47,949 bases of DNA from Candidatus Competibacteraceae bacterium (lineage in GTDB: Bacteria > Pseudomonadota > Gammaproteobacteria > Competibacterales > Competibacteraceae). A model generated the notes under the pieces. The model made no database searches. It was not told where the DNA came from and saw only the letters and a program-made list of their open reading frames with translations. The stretch covers positions 1 through 47,949 of the forward strand of contig JAPUDV010000108.1 of assembly GCA_027492875.1 (NCBI GenBank), read 5' to 3'. Below are positions 28,062 through 35,921 of this stretch, one piece after another; within the stretch, counting starts at the first letter, position 1, and each line of letters begins with the position of its first letter. The position numbers and the translations under genes were made by a program.

Positions 28062-29143
28062 GCTGTTGCTCCGGTTGGGTCCATCGATTCCGCCGTCAGG
28101 GCGTGCAACCAGTCCGCCAGCGCCGCGCCGTAATGCGCCAGGGTATAACGGCTTTCCACCAGCGCCCGGCAGGCGGCCCGATCCAGGCGCTCGATCCGCT
28201 CCGCCGCCGCGCACAGCCCGTCCAGATCGTCGGCTGGCGCCAGCCAGCCGGTTTCCCCGTCGTGGACGTACTCCTGGATGCCGCCTCGCCGATAAGCGAT
28301 GACCGGGGTGCCGCAGGCCAGCGCCTCGATGCCGACGATGCCGAAGGCCTCCAGCCATTTCGGCGTCATCAGCAGCGCCCGGCAATCGCGCACCGCTTCG
28401 GCCAGCGCCGGCATGTGCAGGAAGCCGCCGTAATGGACGGGCGCGCCTGGATGATTACGGTTCAAGCGCGCCCAGTATGCCGGGTCCTGCATGGCGCCGA
28501 ACACCGTGACCGTTTGACCGGTGCGGGCGGCGAAGACGAACACGTCGTCCAACCCCTTTTCCGGCGCGATGCGTCCCAGCCAGCACAGCGAGCGGCCGGG
28601 GTGGGCATTGTAGCGGTAGCCGGCGAGGTCGAGGCCCGGCGGGATCCGTCGGATCGAATCTTGCGGGCCGAAGCTGGCGGCCTGCGCCGCGCTCAGCCAA
28701 GCGAGCCGTTCCGGGCGCCGGCGGGCGACGTGGCGGATTTCCCGGTCCAGCGCGCGGTTCAGCGAGCCCATGCTGACCAGGGTGCCCAGCGGGCAGGGCA
28801 ATAGGCCGCTCACGAACAGGGGCAGCCAGTCGTAGGAAAAGTTCAGGATGGCATCGTCCGGGCGAAGTTGCGTCTCCAGCTCGCGCAGCGCGGCGGCCAA
28901 AAATCCATCGGCATCGATGGCCGGCGGCTCGTCGTAATCCCGTCCCACGGCGCTGGGCGCCAGCCGGCCGGGCAGGGTACGCAGATTCGGCACGTCGGCC
29001 ACGGAGCCGTCCGGCGCGATCAGCCGCGCGTCGTAACCGAGTTCGCCCAGTTGGCGGGCGGCGGTGACGATCATATGTTCCACCCCACCGCCCAAGCCGG
29101 AACCCAGCGGCGCGACCGCCGTCGAGAGCAAATGGACGCGCAT
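28058..29143 (-). CDS. GT4-family glycosyltransferase, possible pterin glucosyltransferase
   Basis: This 361-residue GT-B fold retaining glycosyltransferase has a GT4 domain with the donor-binding EX7E motif in EAFGIVGIEALACGTPVIAY (about 275-294). The N-terminus, STAVAPLGSGLGGGVEHMI (about residues 7-25), closely resembles cyanobacterial proteins annotated as UDP-glucose:tetrahydrobiopterin glucosyltransferase, which I recall as starting STPVGPLGSGLGGGVE. It is the first gene of a three-gene operon and overlaps the PTPS-like gene by four bases, which agrees with a pterin acceptor. The ATG at 29143 has a GGGAGGA site; the upstream extension has no similarity. A lipid or polysaccharide acceptor cannot be excluded. 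Confidence 0.85.
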   Translation of the reverse strand: MRVHLLSTAVAPLGSGLGGGVEHMIVTAARQLGELGYDARLIAPDGSVADVPNLRTLPGRLAPSAVGRDYDEPPAIDADGFLAAALRELETQLRPDDAILNFSYDWLPLFVSGLLPCPLGTLVSMGSLNRALDREIRHVARRRPERLAWLSAAQAASFGPQDSIRRIPPGLDLAGYRYNAHPGRSLCWLGRIAPEKGLDDVFVFAARTGQTVTVFGAMQDPAYWARLNRNHPGAPVHYGGFLHMPALAEAVRDCRALLMTPKWLEAFGIVGIEALACGTPVIAYRRGGIQEYVHDGETGWLAPADDLDGLCAAAERIERLDRAACRALVESRYTLAHYGAALADWLHALTAESMDPTGATA

Positions 29144-29295
29144 GTTTCCTCCCAGTGCAGCCTGTTTTCCCATTGTAGCCCGTGGTTGGATTCGGCCCGT
29201 GCGTCCGGTGATTTGGGCGAAAGGCCGACGTTCGGTGAACGGGCGGTCGAACGGACAGTCTCTGTGGATAGCGCGTATCAACGAGAGCGAATGAA

Positions 29296-30768
29296 GTGCG
29301 GGTCATCGAAGACGGTCTGACTGGATGGCTACTGGCGACGGCGCTGGCTGGATGCGCTGTCCAGCCTCCCGCGCCACCGGCCGATTCCGCCGCTGGCCGT
29401 TGCCTGGCTGGGTACGCCGAGCTGGATGCGGCGGTGGCCGAACGGGGGACGACGCCTTCATCGCCGGCGCGGCTCGCCGGATTTCCCTATCTGCGGGTTG
29501 ATCGATTTCTGGCCGGCTATCGCGCCCAGCCGTTGAAGTCGGCGGAAACCGCCGCCTGGCTGACCCGACTCGGTGGGCTGGACCGGGAAGCGCGGCGGGT
29601 GGAATGGGAGGCGCTGCCGGAAGCGTTGCGGGCGGAGTTGAACCGCCGTCACGCCCCCGACGGGGTACTCGCCGCCCTGGAACGCTGCGCCGCTCGGCTC
29701 CAGACCACGGATCTGGCCGATGCCGGCCGGCTGGCGTTGATCCGGGAACGGGCGCGGGTCCCCAGCGAGTATCGGACCATGAATCAAGTGCTCGGCCTCT
29801 ATCCGCTGACCGCGCTGCCGGTCGATTACGGCGTACTCCGCGCTCAGGAAGAAACGCGGGCGATCTTCGCCCGACCGCTGGCGGAACTGCCCGTTGGGGG
29901 CGAGTTGCGCCGTTACGGTCCACCGGCCGCGCCGCCGCTTCCCGTCGATTTCGCCACCACTCCCCGCGATGCACTGGGCATTCCCGAGCCGAATCCGGCG
30001 CAACTGGAGGCGCTGTTCGCACGCCATGCGCCGGTTTGGGAGATCGATACGGCCAGCGCCGCCGACCGGCCCGGCGCACCGTACTGGCGGACGGATGGCG
30101 TGCCGACGGTCGATCCCGCCGAGGCGGTGGTTTACCGCTTTGTTTCGTATGCCCGCTGGCGGGGCGAACCGCTATTGCAGTTGAACGCCCTGATCTGGTT
30201 CGCGGCCCGACCCAGCGCCGGCGCGCTCGATCTTCTCGGTGGACCGCTGGACGGAGTGTTGTGGCGGGTGACGCTGGATCGCGCCGGCCACGCGCTGCTG
30301 TACGACAGCGTCCACTCCTGCGGCTGCTATCACCAGCTTTTTCCCGGCCCGACCCTGCGCGTGCGACCGGAAACCGCGCGGTGGGCCGAACCGCCGCTGG
30401 CGCCGCAAACGGCTCCAAGGGTCGGCGCGGGCGAGCGCATCGTACTCCGGCTGGCAGCGAATACACACGCCGTACAACGGGTTTACGCCGACCGGCCGGG
30501 GGCGACGGCGACTCTGGCATGGCGCGATTACGCGGCTTTGTATGCTGTTCCGGTGGAGGGCGGCGGACGTCGCAGCCTGTTTGGGCCAGACGGATTGGTG
30601 ACGGGCAGCGAGCGGGCCGAGCGCTGGCTGTTGTGGCCGATGGGCGTACCGTCGCCGGGGGCGATGCGCGAGCGGGGTCGCCACGCCATCGCTTTCGTCG
30701 GCCGGCGCCATTTCGATGACGCAGACTTATTGGACCGGCTGTTCGAGCCGGCGGAGGAGGAACGGTGA
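29296..30768 (+). CDS. Uncharacterised lipoprotein
   Basis: I do not recognise a named domain in this 490-residue protein. It starts at a GTG. The N-terminus LLATALAGCAVQPP reads as a short lipoprotein signal with lipobox LAGC (about Cys21), so it is probably anchored in the outer membrane. The body is rich in Ala, Arg and Pro. It contains a SCGCYHQLFPGP segment near residue 350 that looks like a conserved core, and an NALIWFAARP stretch near residue 300. Its stop overlaps the GTG start of the DUF3047 gene by four bases, so the two form a coupled pair and probably work together in the envelope. It is divergent from the glycosyltransferase operon. Confidence 0.8.
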   Translation: MRVIEDGLTGWLLATALAGCAVQPPAPPADSAAGRCLAGYAELDAAVAERGTTPSSPARLAGFPYLRVDRFLAGYRAQPLKSAETAAWLTRLGGLDREARRVEWEALPEALRAELNRRHAPDGVLAALERCAARLQTTDLADAGRLALIRERARVPSEYRTMNQVLGLYPLTALPVDYGVLRAQEETRAIFARPLAELPVGGELRRYGPPAAPPLPVDFATTPRDALGIPEPNPAQLEALFARHAPVWEIDTASAADRPGAPYWRTDGVPTVDPAEAVVYRFVSYARWRGEPLLQLNALIWFAARPSAGALDLLGGPLDGVLWRVTLDRAGHALLYDSVHSCGCYHQLFPGPTLRVRPETARWAEPPLAPQTAPRVGAGERIVLRLAANTHAVQRVYADRPGATATLAWRDYAALYAVPVEGGGRRSLFGPDGLVTGSERAERWLLWPMGVPSPGAMRERGRHAIAFVGRRHFDDADLLDRLFEPAEEER

Positions 30769-31412
30769 GGCACAAGATCCTGCTGGGCGTGGTGCTGCTG
30801 GCGATCGCCACTCTGACTGGCGCTGCGGATGAGACGCTCGTGATCGGCCGATTTTCCGCCGGGGATTTGACCGGCTGGCAAAGCAAATCCTTCCAGGGCC
30901 AAACCCGCTATGTCTTCGATGAACACAGCGGTCGGCGGGCGCTGTTCGCCGACAGCCAGGGCGCGGCTTCGGGGTTGTACCGGGAAATCCGGGTGGATTT
31001 GCGGCGCACGCCCTTTCTCGACTGGTCGTGGCGGGTGGATCGGGTGCTGGACGGGGTGGATGAACGGAGCAAGGCCGGCGACGACTATCCGGCGCGGGTC
31101 TACGTGGTGGTGTCCGGCGGCGCGGCGTTCTGGAACACCCGTTCGCTGGTGTATGTCTGGTCCAGCAACCAGCCGGTCGGCGCGACCTGGAACAACGCTT
31201 TCACCGACAATGCCCGGGTGATGGCGCTGCGTTCGGGCACGCGGGACGCCGGCCGCTGGGTTAGCGAGAAGCGCGACATCCGCGCCGATTTCAAGCGACT
31301 GTTCGGTGAGGAGATCGACGCTATCGATGCCGTCGCGCTGATGACCGACACCGATAATAGCCGTCAAAGCGCCACGGCCTGGTACGGGGATATCGTCTTC
31401 ACGGCGCGGTAG
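30765..31412 (+). CDS. DUF3047 domain-containing exported protein
   Basis: This 215-residue protein has a signal peptide (about 1-20, ending LTGAAD) and one DUF3047 domain. Conserved parts include FLDWSWRVDR (about 82-91), the DDYPARVYVVVSGG segment (about 105-118), LVYVWSSNQPVG and the C-terminal DAVALMTDTDNS followed by AWYGDI. The fold is probably a periplasmic beta-sandwich resembling carbohydrate-binding modules. The function is unknown. The GTG start overlaps the stop of the lipoprotein gene as GTGA. The pairing suggests a joint envelope function, but I cannot name it. Confidence 0.88.
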   Translation: MRHKILLGVVLLAIATLTGAADETLVIGRFSAGDLTGWQSKSFQGQTRYVFDEHSGRRALFADSQGAASGLYREIRVDLRRTPFLDWSWRVDRVLDGVDERSKAGDDYPARVYVVVSGGAAFWNTRSLVYVWSSNQPVGATWNNAFTDNARVMALRSGTRDAGRWVSEKRDIRADFKRLFGEEIDAIDAVALMTDTDNSRQSATAWYGDIVFTAR

Positions 31413-31574
31413 GGTCGGGATCGATCATTCCGATCCCCGCACGCTCGATTCCTGCTTCGGCGGGTTCGCGCAGCTGGATGGCCCGTGCCGCCCTGGTGGA
31501 TTGGCGGGTGTGGGATCAAGGGATTCTAGCGGGACGGTTCCTAACTTCGCCCGCGCCCCGTCCGCGACCCAGCA

Positions 31575-32495
31575 CTACGCCGTTTCCGTCACCTGCCTCA
31601 GCCCCGGCTGGCCCTGCCAATAGCCGTCGCAAGCGCCATGCGGCAGCGTGGCGTTGAGCGTCCGGGCCGCTTGGTCCGGATCGCGCTCCCCGCGCAAACA
31701 GGCGGCGAACGCATCAAGGACCGCTTCCGTCCCTTCCGCCTGCGGGCTGACCCGCAGCACATCCACCTTCAGTTGCCGCAACTCCGCCAGTTCCCGCAAC
31801 AGATTGCAGGTCTGCGCCGACTGTGTCTGGATGCCGTTGAGCGCCAGGAACGCCTGCCCCTCGCGAGTGCTCACGGTCAAACCCTCCGGGTAATCCAGAC
31901 AGCGGAAGCGGCAATCGTCCTTGGGCAAGTCGTGATGGCGGGCGGTAAAGCAGCGAGCCGAATACGCCAGCGGCAAGCGGCCGTAGACGAACACCTCGGT
32001 CTCCACCCCCGCCGGTCGCTCCGCCTGCATCGCCGCCAGCGTCTCGGCCGACAGTTCCACCGGCATCACCCAGCGTTTGGCGCCCAGCCCAGCCAGGAAG
32101 CGCAGGGTCCGGTCGTTGTAGACATTGATACCGGTACCCAACACAAACGACGCACCCCGCACGGACAGTAACCGCACCGCGCCCATATCGTTGGCTTCCA
32201 CGGTGAAGCGGCCGTTCTCGCACCAGCGGTGCAGAGCCTTCAGTTCCGACTCGGCCTCCAGCAGCGCCATGGTGGACAGCACCACCTCCTTGCCGGCGGC
32301 GCTCAGCCGTTCGGCCAGCGCCAGCCATTCCTCGGTATTCAGCGCGCGGCGCTTGGAGCAGATCGTTTCGCCGAGATACACGATATCGACGGGCGACGCG
32401 GCGATCTGCTCGTAGAAATCCAGCAGTTTTTCCTTGGGCCAGTAGTACAGCACCGGTCCCAGCGCCAGTTTTGGCGTGCGTGCTTCAATCGTCAT
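31575..32495 (-). CDS. ubiV: Oxygen-independent ubiquinone hydroxylase subunit UbiV
   Basis: UbiV and UbiU form a [4Fe-4S] complex that hydroxylates ubiquinone precursors without O2, allowing ubiquinone synthesis in anaerobiosis. The 306-residue U32-peptidase-like protein has the cluster Cys set: one in GETICSKRR (about residue 43) and three in a group around CFTARHHDLPKDDCRFRC (about 178-195). That spacing fits E. coli UbiV (Cys39, 180, 193, 197). The ATG at 32495 has a GGAG site; the longer frame upstream overlaps ubiU and is not used. It lies 11 bases downstream of ubiU in one transcript. The helper gene ubiT is not in the window. Confidence 0.93.
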   Translation of the reverse strand: MTIEARTPKLALGPVLYYWPKEKLLDFYEQIAASPVDIVYLGETICSKRRALNTEEWLALAERLSAAGKEVVLSTMALLEAESELKALHRWCENGRFTVEANDMGAVRLLSVRGASFVLGTGINVYNDRTLRFLAGLGAKRWVMPVELSAETLAAMQAERPAGVETEVFVYGRLPLAYSARCFTARHHDLPKDDCRFRCLDYPEGLTVSTREGQAFLALNGIQTQSAQTCNLLRELAELRQLKVDVLRVSPQAEGTEAVLDAFAACLRGERDPDQAARTLNATLPHGACDGYWQGQPGLRQVTETA

Positions 32496-32506
32496 GGCGA
32501 TGGCTC

Positions 32507-33532
32507 CTATTGCCAGGTCCGATGATAAGCGCCCAGAGTCGTCTGGCGACCCTCGGACACCTTGCCCAGTTCCCGCAGCCATTCCGGTTTGGGCGCGTAG
32601 GCGGCGGCATTGCGCCGGCAGGCGTCGATGGCCGCACGCCAGACCTTGGTAACCTGAGTCACATAGGCCGGGCTGCGCTGGCGGCCCTCGATCTTGATCG
32701 CGGCGATGCCCATGTCCTGTAATTCTGGCAGCAATTCCAGCGTATTGAGGCTGGTCGGTTCCTCGATGGCGTAATAGGTCTGATCCGCCACCGTGAAGCG
32801 GCCCTTGCACAGGGTCGGATAACCGGCCGGCTCGCCCGGCGCGTGGCGGTCGATCAGCAGTCCGCCCAGCCGGGTTTCCAGGCCACGGGGCGTTTCCTCC
32901 CAGCGCACCGCCTTGGCCGGCGAGCAGACCCCGCACATGTTGGGCGATTCGCCGGTGACGTAGGACGACAGCAGGCAGCGGCCCTCGACCATGATGCACA
33001 GCCCGCCGAAGCCGAACACTTCGAGACCCACCGGGCTGTTTTCGAGAACGTGGCGGACTTGCGGTAAGGAAAGGACGCGCGGCAGCACCACCCGACGGAT
33101 GCCGAAGTGCTCGTGATAGAAGCGAATCGCCTCATAATTGGTGGCGGAACCCTGCACCGACAGATGCAGCGGCAGGTCGGGATGCCGGCGGCGAGCATAA
33201 TCCAGTACGCTGATGTCGGCGGCGATCACCGCGTCCACCCCCAAGTCCGCCGCTTGATCCACCGCTCGCTGCCAACGCTCCCAACCGGACGGTTGCGGGA
33301 AGGTGTTGAGGGCGACGAATACCCGCCGACCCTTGGCATGGGCGTATTGCACGCCTTGTGAGGCGGTCTTGGCGTCGAAGTTCAAACCGGGAAAGTGGCG
33401 GGCGTTAGTGTCGTTGCGGAAGCCGATGTAAACCGAATCGGCCCCATGATCGACGGCGGTTTTCAGCGAGGGGAGATTGCCGGCGGGGCAGACCAGTTCC
33501 AGCGGTTTGGATGGCGTGGAGAGTATGGACAT
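32507..33532 (-). CDS. ubiU: Oxygen-independent ubiquinone hydroxylase subunit UbiU
   Basis: This 341-residue U32-family partner of UbiV starts with the typical LELVCPAGNLPSLKTAVDHG and has VYIGFRNDTNARHFPGLNF. The four cluster cysteines are recognisable: two in CIMVEGRC, one in the CGVCSP group and one in TLCKGRF, as in E. coli (Cys169, 176, 193, 232). Older annotations call it a collagenase-like protease. It is the first gene of the pair. I searched the 75 bases before the ATG for an FNR/Anr site (TTGAT-N4-ATCAA) and found none, so anaerobic control cannot be shown from sequence here. Confidence 0.94.
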   Translation of the reverse strand: MSILSTPSKPLELVCPAGNLPSLKTAVDHGADSVYIGFRNDTNARHFPGLNFDAKTASQGVQYAHAKGRRVFVALNTFPQPSGWERWQRAVDQAADLGVDAVIAADISVLDYARRRHPDLPLHLSVQGSATNYEAIRFYHEHFGIRRVVLPRVLSLPQVRHVLENSPVGLEVFGFGGLCIMVEGRCLLSSYVTGESPNMCGVCSPAKAVRWEETPRGLETRLGGLLIDRHAPGEPAGYPTLCKGRFTVADQTYYAIEEPTSLNTLELLPELQDMGIAAIKIEGRQRSPAYVTQVTKVWRAAIDACRRNAAAYAPKPEWLRELGKVSEGRQTTLGAYHRTWQ

Positions 33533-33608
33533 GGATAGGTCTTATCCTTCGATTAAGGAGTTGGAGCGTCGGCTGAGCCATCCGCGCAATGCGCGCGCGG
33601 ACTGGCCT

Positions 33609-34463
33609 CTACGCCAGCGCCACCGCCAGATTGTCGATCAGCCGAGCCCGGCCCAGCCAAGCCGCCGCGAAGATCCGCAAATCGACATCCGCCGAAGTCG
33701 GTCGCCGCAAGGTGTCGGAGCAGCGGATCTCAACGTAGTCTGGACGGAAGCCAGCCGCCTCCAGTCGTGTCTTCGCCGCCGTCTCCAGCACCGCGCAATC
33801 CCGTTCACCCATTCGCAGGCGTTCCGCGGTTGCCCGCAAGGTCGCGTGCAGTGCTGGAGCCACCGCCCGTTCCTCGGCCGATAAATACCCATTGCGCGAA
33901 CTCAGCGCCAGTCCGTCGGGTTCGCGGACGGTCGGCACGCCGACGATCTCCACCGGCAGGTCGAGGTCGGCTGCCATCCGGCGGATGACGACCAGTTGCT
34001 GCCAGTCCTTCTCGCCGAACACCGCCAGGTCCGGTTGCACCATGTTGAACAGCTTGGCCACCACCGTGGTCACGCCACTGAAATGAGCCGGCCGGCTGAT
34101 CCCGCACAGCACCTCGGCCAGTTCCGGCACCGTTACCTGGGTCATGTTCGCCAGCGGGCGAGGATAGACCTCGGCCAGCTTGGGCGCGAACAGCAGATCC
34201 AGCCCGACCGCTTCCAACCGGCGGCCGTCTTCCTCCAGCGTGCGCGGATAGCCGGCATAGTCTTCGCTGGCGCCGAACTGCATCGGGTTGACGAAGATGC
34301 TGGCCACGGTGCGCGGCGCCAGCGCGCGAGCGCGCTCGACCAACTGGATATGGCCGCGGTGCAGGTTGCCCATGGTCGGCACGAACGCCACCCGTTCGCC
34401 AGCCCGTTTCCAGGTTGCGATCCGGGCGCGCAGCTCGGCGATGGTGTGTACGGTTTTTTGCAT
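33609..34463 (-). CDS. panC: Pantothenate synthetase
   Basis: PanC joins pantoate and beta-alanine with ATP to make pantothenate. The 284-residue protein has the nucleotide-binding PTMGNLHRGHIQLV (about 29-42, a HIGH-like motif) and FVNPMQFGASEDYAGYPRT (about 57-75). It also has GVTTVVAKLFNMVQPDLAVFGEKDWQQ (quoted in part: FGEKDWQQ near residue 148) and a KMSKS-like SSRNGYLS (about 187-194). Length matches E. coli PanC (283 aa). It is 24 bases downstream of panB on the same strand, forming a panBC operon. Confidence 0.96.
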   Translation of the reverse strand: MQKTVHTIAELRARIATWKRAGERVAFVPTMGNLHRGHIQLVERARALAPRTVASIFVNPMQFGASEDYAGYPRTLEEDGRRLEAVGLDLLFAPKLAEVYPRPLANMTQVTVPELAEVLCGISRPAHFSGVTTVVAKLFNMVQPDLAVFGEKDWQQLVVIRRMAADLDLPVEIVGVPTVREPDGLALSSRNGYLSAEERAVAPALHATLRATAERLRMGERDCAVLETAAKTRLEAAGFRPDYVEIRCSDTLRRPTSADVDLRIFAAAWLGRARLIDNLAVALA

Positions 34464-34487
34464 GGCGCGCGCTCCTGGGGTGGGGGC

Positions 34488-35306
34488 TCAGGCGAGGCAA
34501 TGCTCGGGACCGGGAAATTCGCCGCTCTTGACGGCGCGCACATAGGCTTCCACCGCCGCTTGCAGGCTGTCGTGGCCGGTCAGGAAGTCCTTGGAGAACT
34601 TCGGCCGGCGGCCGGGTGTGATACCCAACATGTCGTAGCTGACCAGGACCTGGGCGTCGCAACCCGGCCCGGCGCCGATGCCGATCAATGGAATCGTTAG
34701 CGCCTCGGCCAGCCGCGCCGCCAGTTCGGCCGGAATGCACTCCACCAGCGCCACGTCGGCCCCGGCGTCCTGTAGCGCCAGCGCCTCGTCGATGATCTGG
34801 CGGGCAGTAGTCTCCTCGCGACCCTGCACCCGGTAGCTGCCCAGCTTGTGGATCGATTGCGGCAACAGGCCCAGATGGGCGCAAACCGGAATGCCGTTGC
34901 GGCTGAGCTGGCGCACCGTGTCCACCAGCCAGCCGCCGCCCTCCAGCTTCACCATTTGGGCGCCGCCTTCCCGCATCAGCCGGGCGGCGTTGTGGACCGC
35001 CTGTTCGACCGTGGCGTAGCTGGCGAACGGCATGTCCGCCATCAGCAGGGTGGCATGGCAACCGCGCGCCACCAGGCGGGTATGATAGATCATGTCGTCC
35101 AGCGTGACCGGCACGGTGGTGCGCTGGCCCTGGATGACCATGCCCAGCGAATCGCCGACCAGCAGAACATCCACGCCCGCCGCCTCCAGCAGCGCCGCAA
35201 AGCTGGCGTCGTAAGCGGTCAGGACCGTGAATTTCTCCCGGTCGCGTTTCATCTTCGCCAAAGTGTTGACCGTGATGGGCTTTCGGGTCGGTGCGTCTTT
35301 ATACAT
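34488..35306 (-). CDS. panB: 3-methyl-2-oxobutanoate hydroxymethyltransferase
   Basis: PanB makes ketopantoate from 2-ketoisovalerate and 5,10-methylene-tetrahydrofolate, the first committed step to pantothenate. The 272-residue TIM barrel has TAYDASFAALLEAAGVDVLL and the metal-binding DSLGMV (about 52-57). MADMPFASY (about 91-99), KLEGG and the catalytic-Glu segment VECIPAELA (about 186-194) follow. Length is close to E. coli PanB (264 aa). It leads the panB-panC pair. The ATG at 35306 follows about 100 bases without a gene after folK. Confidence 0.96.
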   Translation of the reverse strand: MYKDAPTRKPITVNTLAKMKRDREKFTVLTAYDASFAALLEAAGVDVLLVGDSLGMVIQGQRTTVPVTLDDMIYHTRLVARGCHATLLMADMPFASYATVEQAVHNAARLMREGGAQMVKLEGGGWLVDTVRQLSRNGIPVCAHLGLLPQSIHKLGSYRVQGREETTARQIIDEALALQDAGADVALVECIPAELAARLAEALTIPLIGIGAGPGCDAQVLVSYDMLGITPGRRPKFSKDFLTGHDSLQAAVEAYVRAVKSGEFPGPEHCLA

Positions 35307-35406
35307 GACGTGCTCTGACTGGGGCCACGCCGCTTTTGAAAATACGGCGATGGCGAATTCAAGGGGGAATTTTTGCCGGGAGAACCGGCGGGAGTATCGT
35401 AATCGC

Positions 35407-35904
35407 TTATTCGGCGCTGTCCAGACGGAGGAGTGCCGGTTGCGGGAATTTTGTGAGCAATTCGGTCAACAATCCACGGCCGGGGATCTCCAGATCCGGC
35501 GCAATATCGTACAGGGGATACAATACGAACGCGCGTTCGTGCAGGCGGGGATGGGGCAGAGTCAACCGTGGCTCGTCCAGAACGAGTTGATCGTACAGCA
35601 ACAGATCCAGATCCAGGGTGCGCGGCCCCCAGCGCACGGTTCGGACTCGCCCCTGCGCGGTTTCAATCGCCTGCAACGCCGCCAACAGTGGGTCCGGCGC
35701 GAGCGTGGTATCCAGGGCCGCGGCTGCGTTCAGGTAATCGGGCTGACCCGACGGACCGCCGACCGCCGCGCTGCGGTACAGCGGCGAACAGGCCGCGCAG
35801 CGACTGGCGGGGAGTTCGCGCAAGGCCCGAAACGCGCGGCGCATCTGGACGAGCGGACGGTTCAGGTTGCTGCCGATGCCGATATAGGCCCGCGCCGGCC
35901 GCAT
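35407..35904 (-). CDS. folK: 2-amino-4-hydroxy-6-hydroxymethyldihydropteridine pyrophosphokinase
   Basis: HPPK transfers pyrophosphate from ATP to 6-hydroxymethyl-dihydropterin in folate synthesis. The 165-residue protein has YIGIGSNLNRP at the start, the pterin-binding YRSAAVGGPSGQPDYLNAA, the ATP-binding RVRTVRWGPRTLDLDLLLY signature (about 94-112) and the PHPRLHERAFVLYPL ending motif. The ATG at 35904 lies 17 bases after pcnB, and the pair pcnB-folK followed by panBC is a common gammaproteobacterial order. Together with panB, which uses a folate cofactor, it gives this stretch a cofactor theme. Confidence 0.95.
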   Translation of the reverse strand: MRPARAYIGIGSNLNRPLVQMRRAFRALRELPASRCAACSPLYRSAAVGGPSGQPDYLNAAAALDTTLAPDPLLAALQAIETAQGRVRTVRWGPRTLDLDLLLYDQLVLDEPRLTLPHPRLHERAFVLYPLYDIAPDLEIPGRGLLTELLTKFPQPALLRLDSAE

Positions 35905-35921
35905 GTGTTCGCCGCCGGGGG

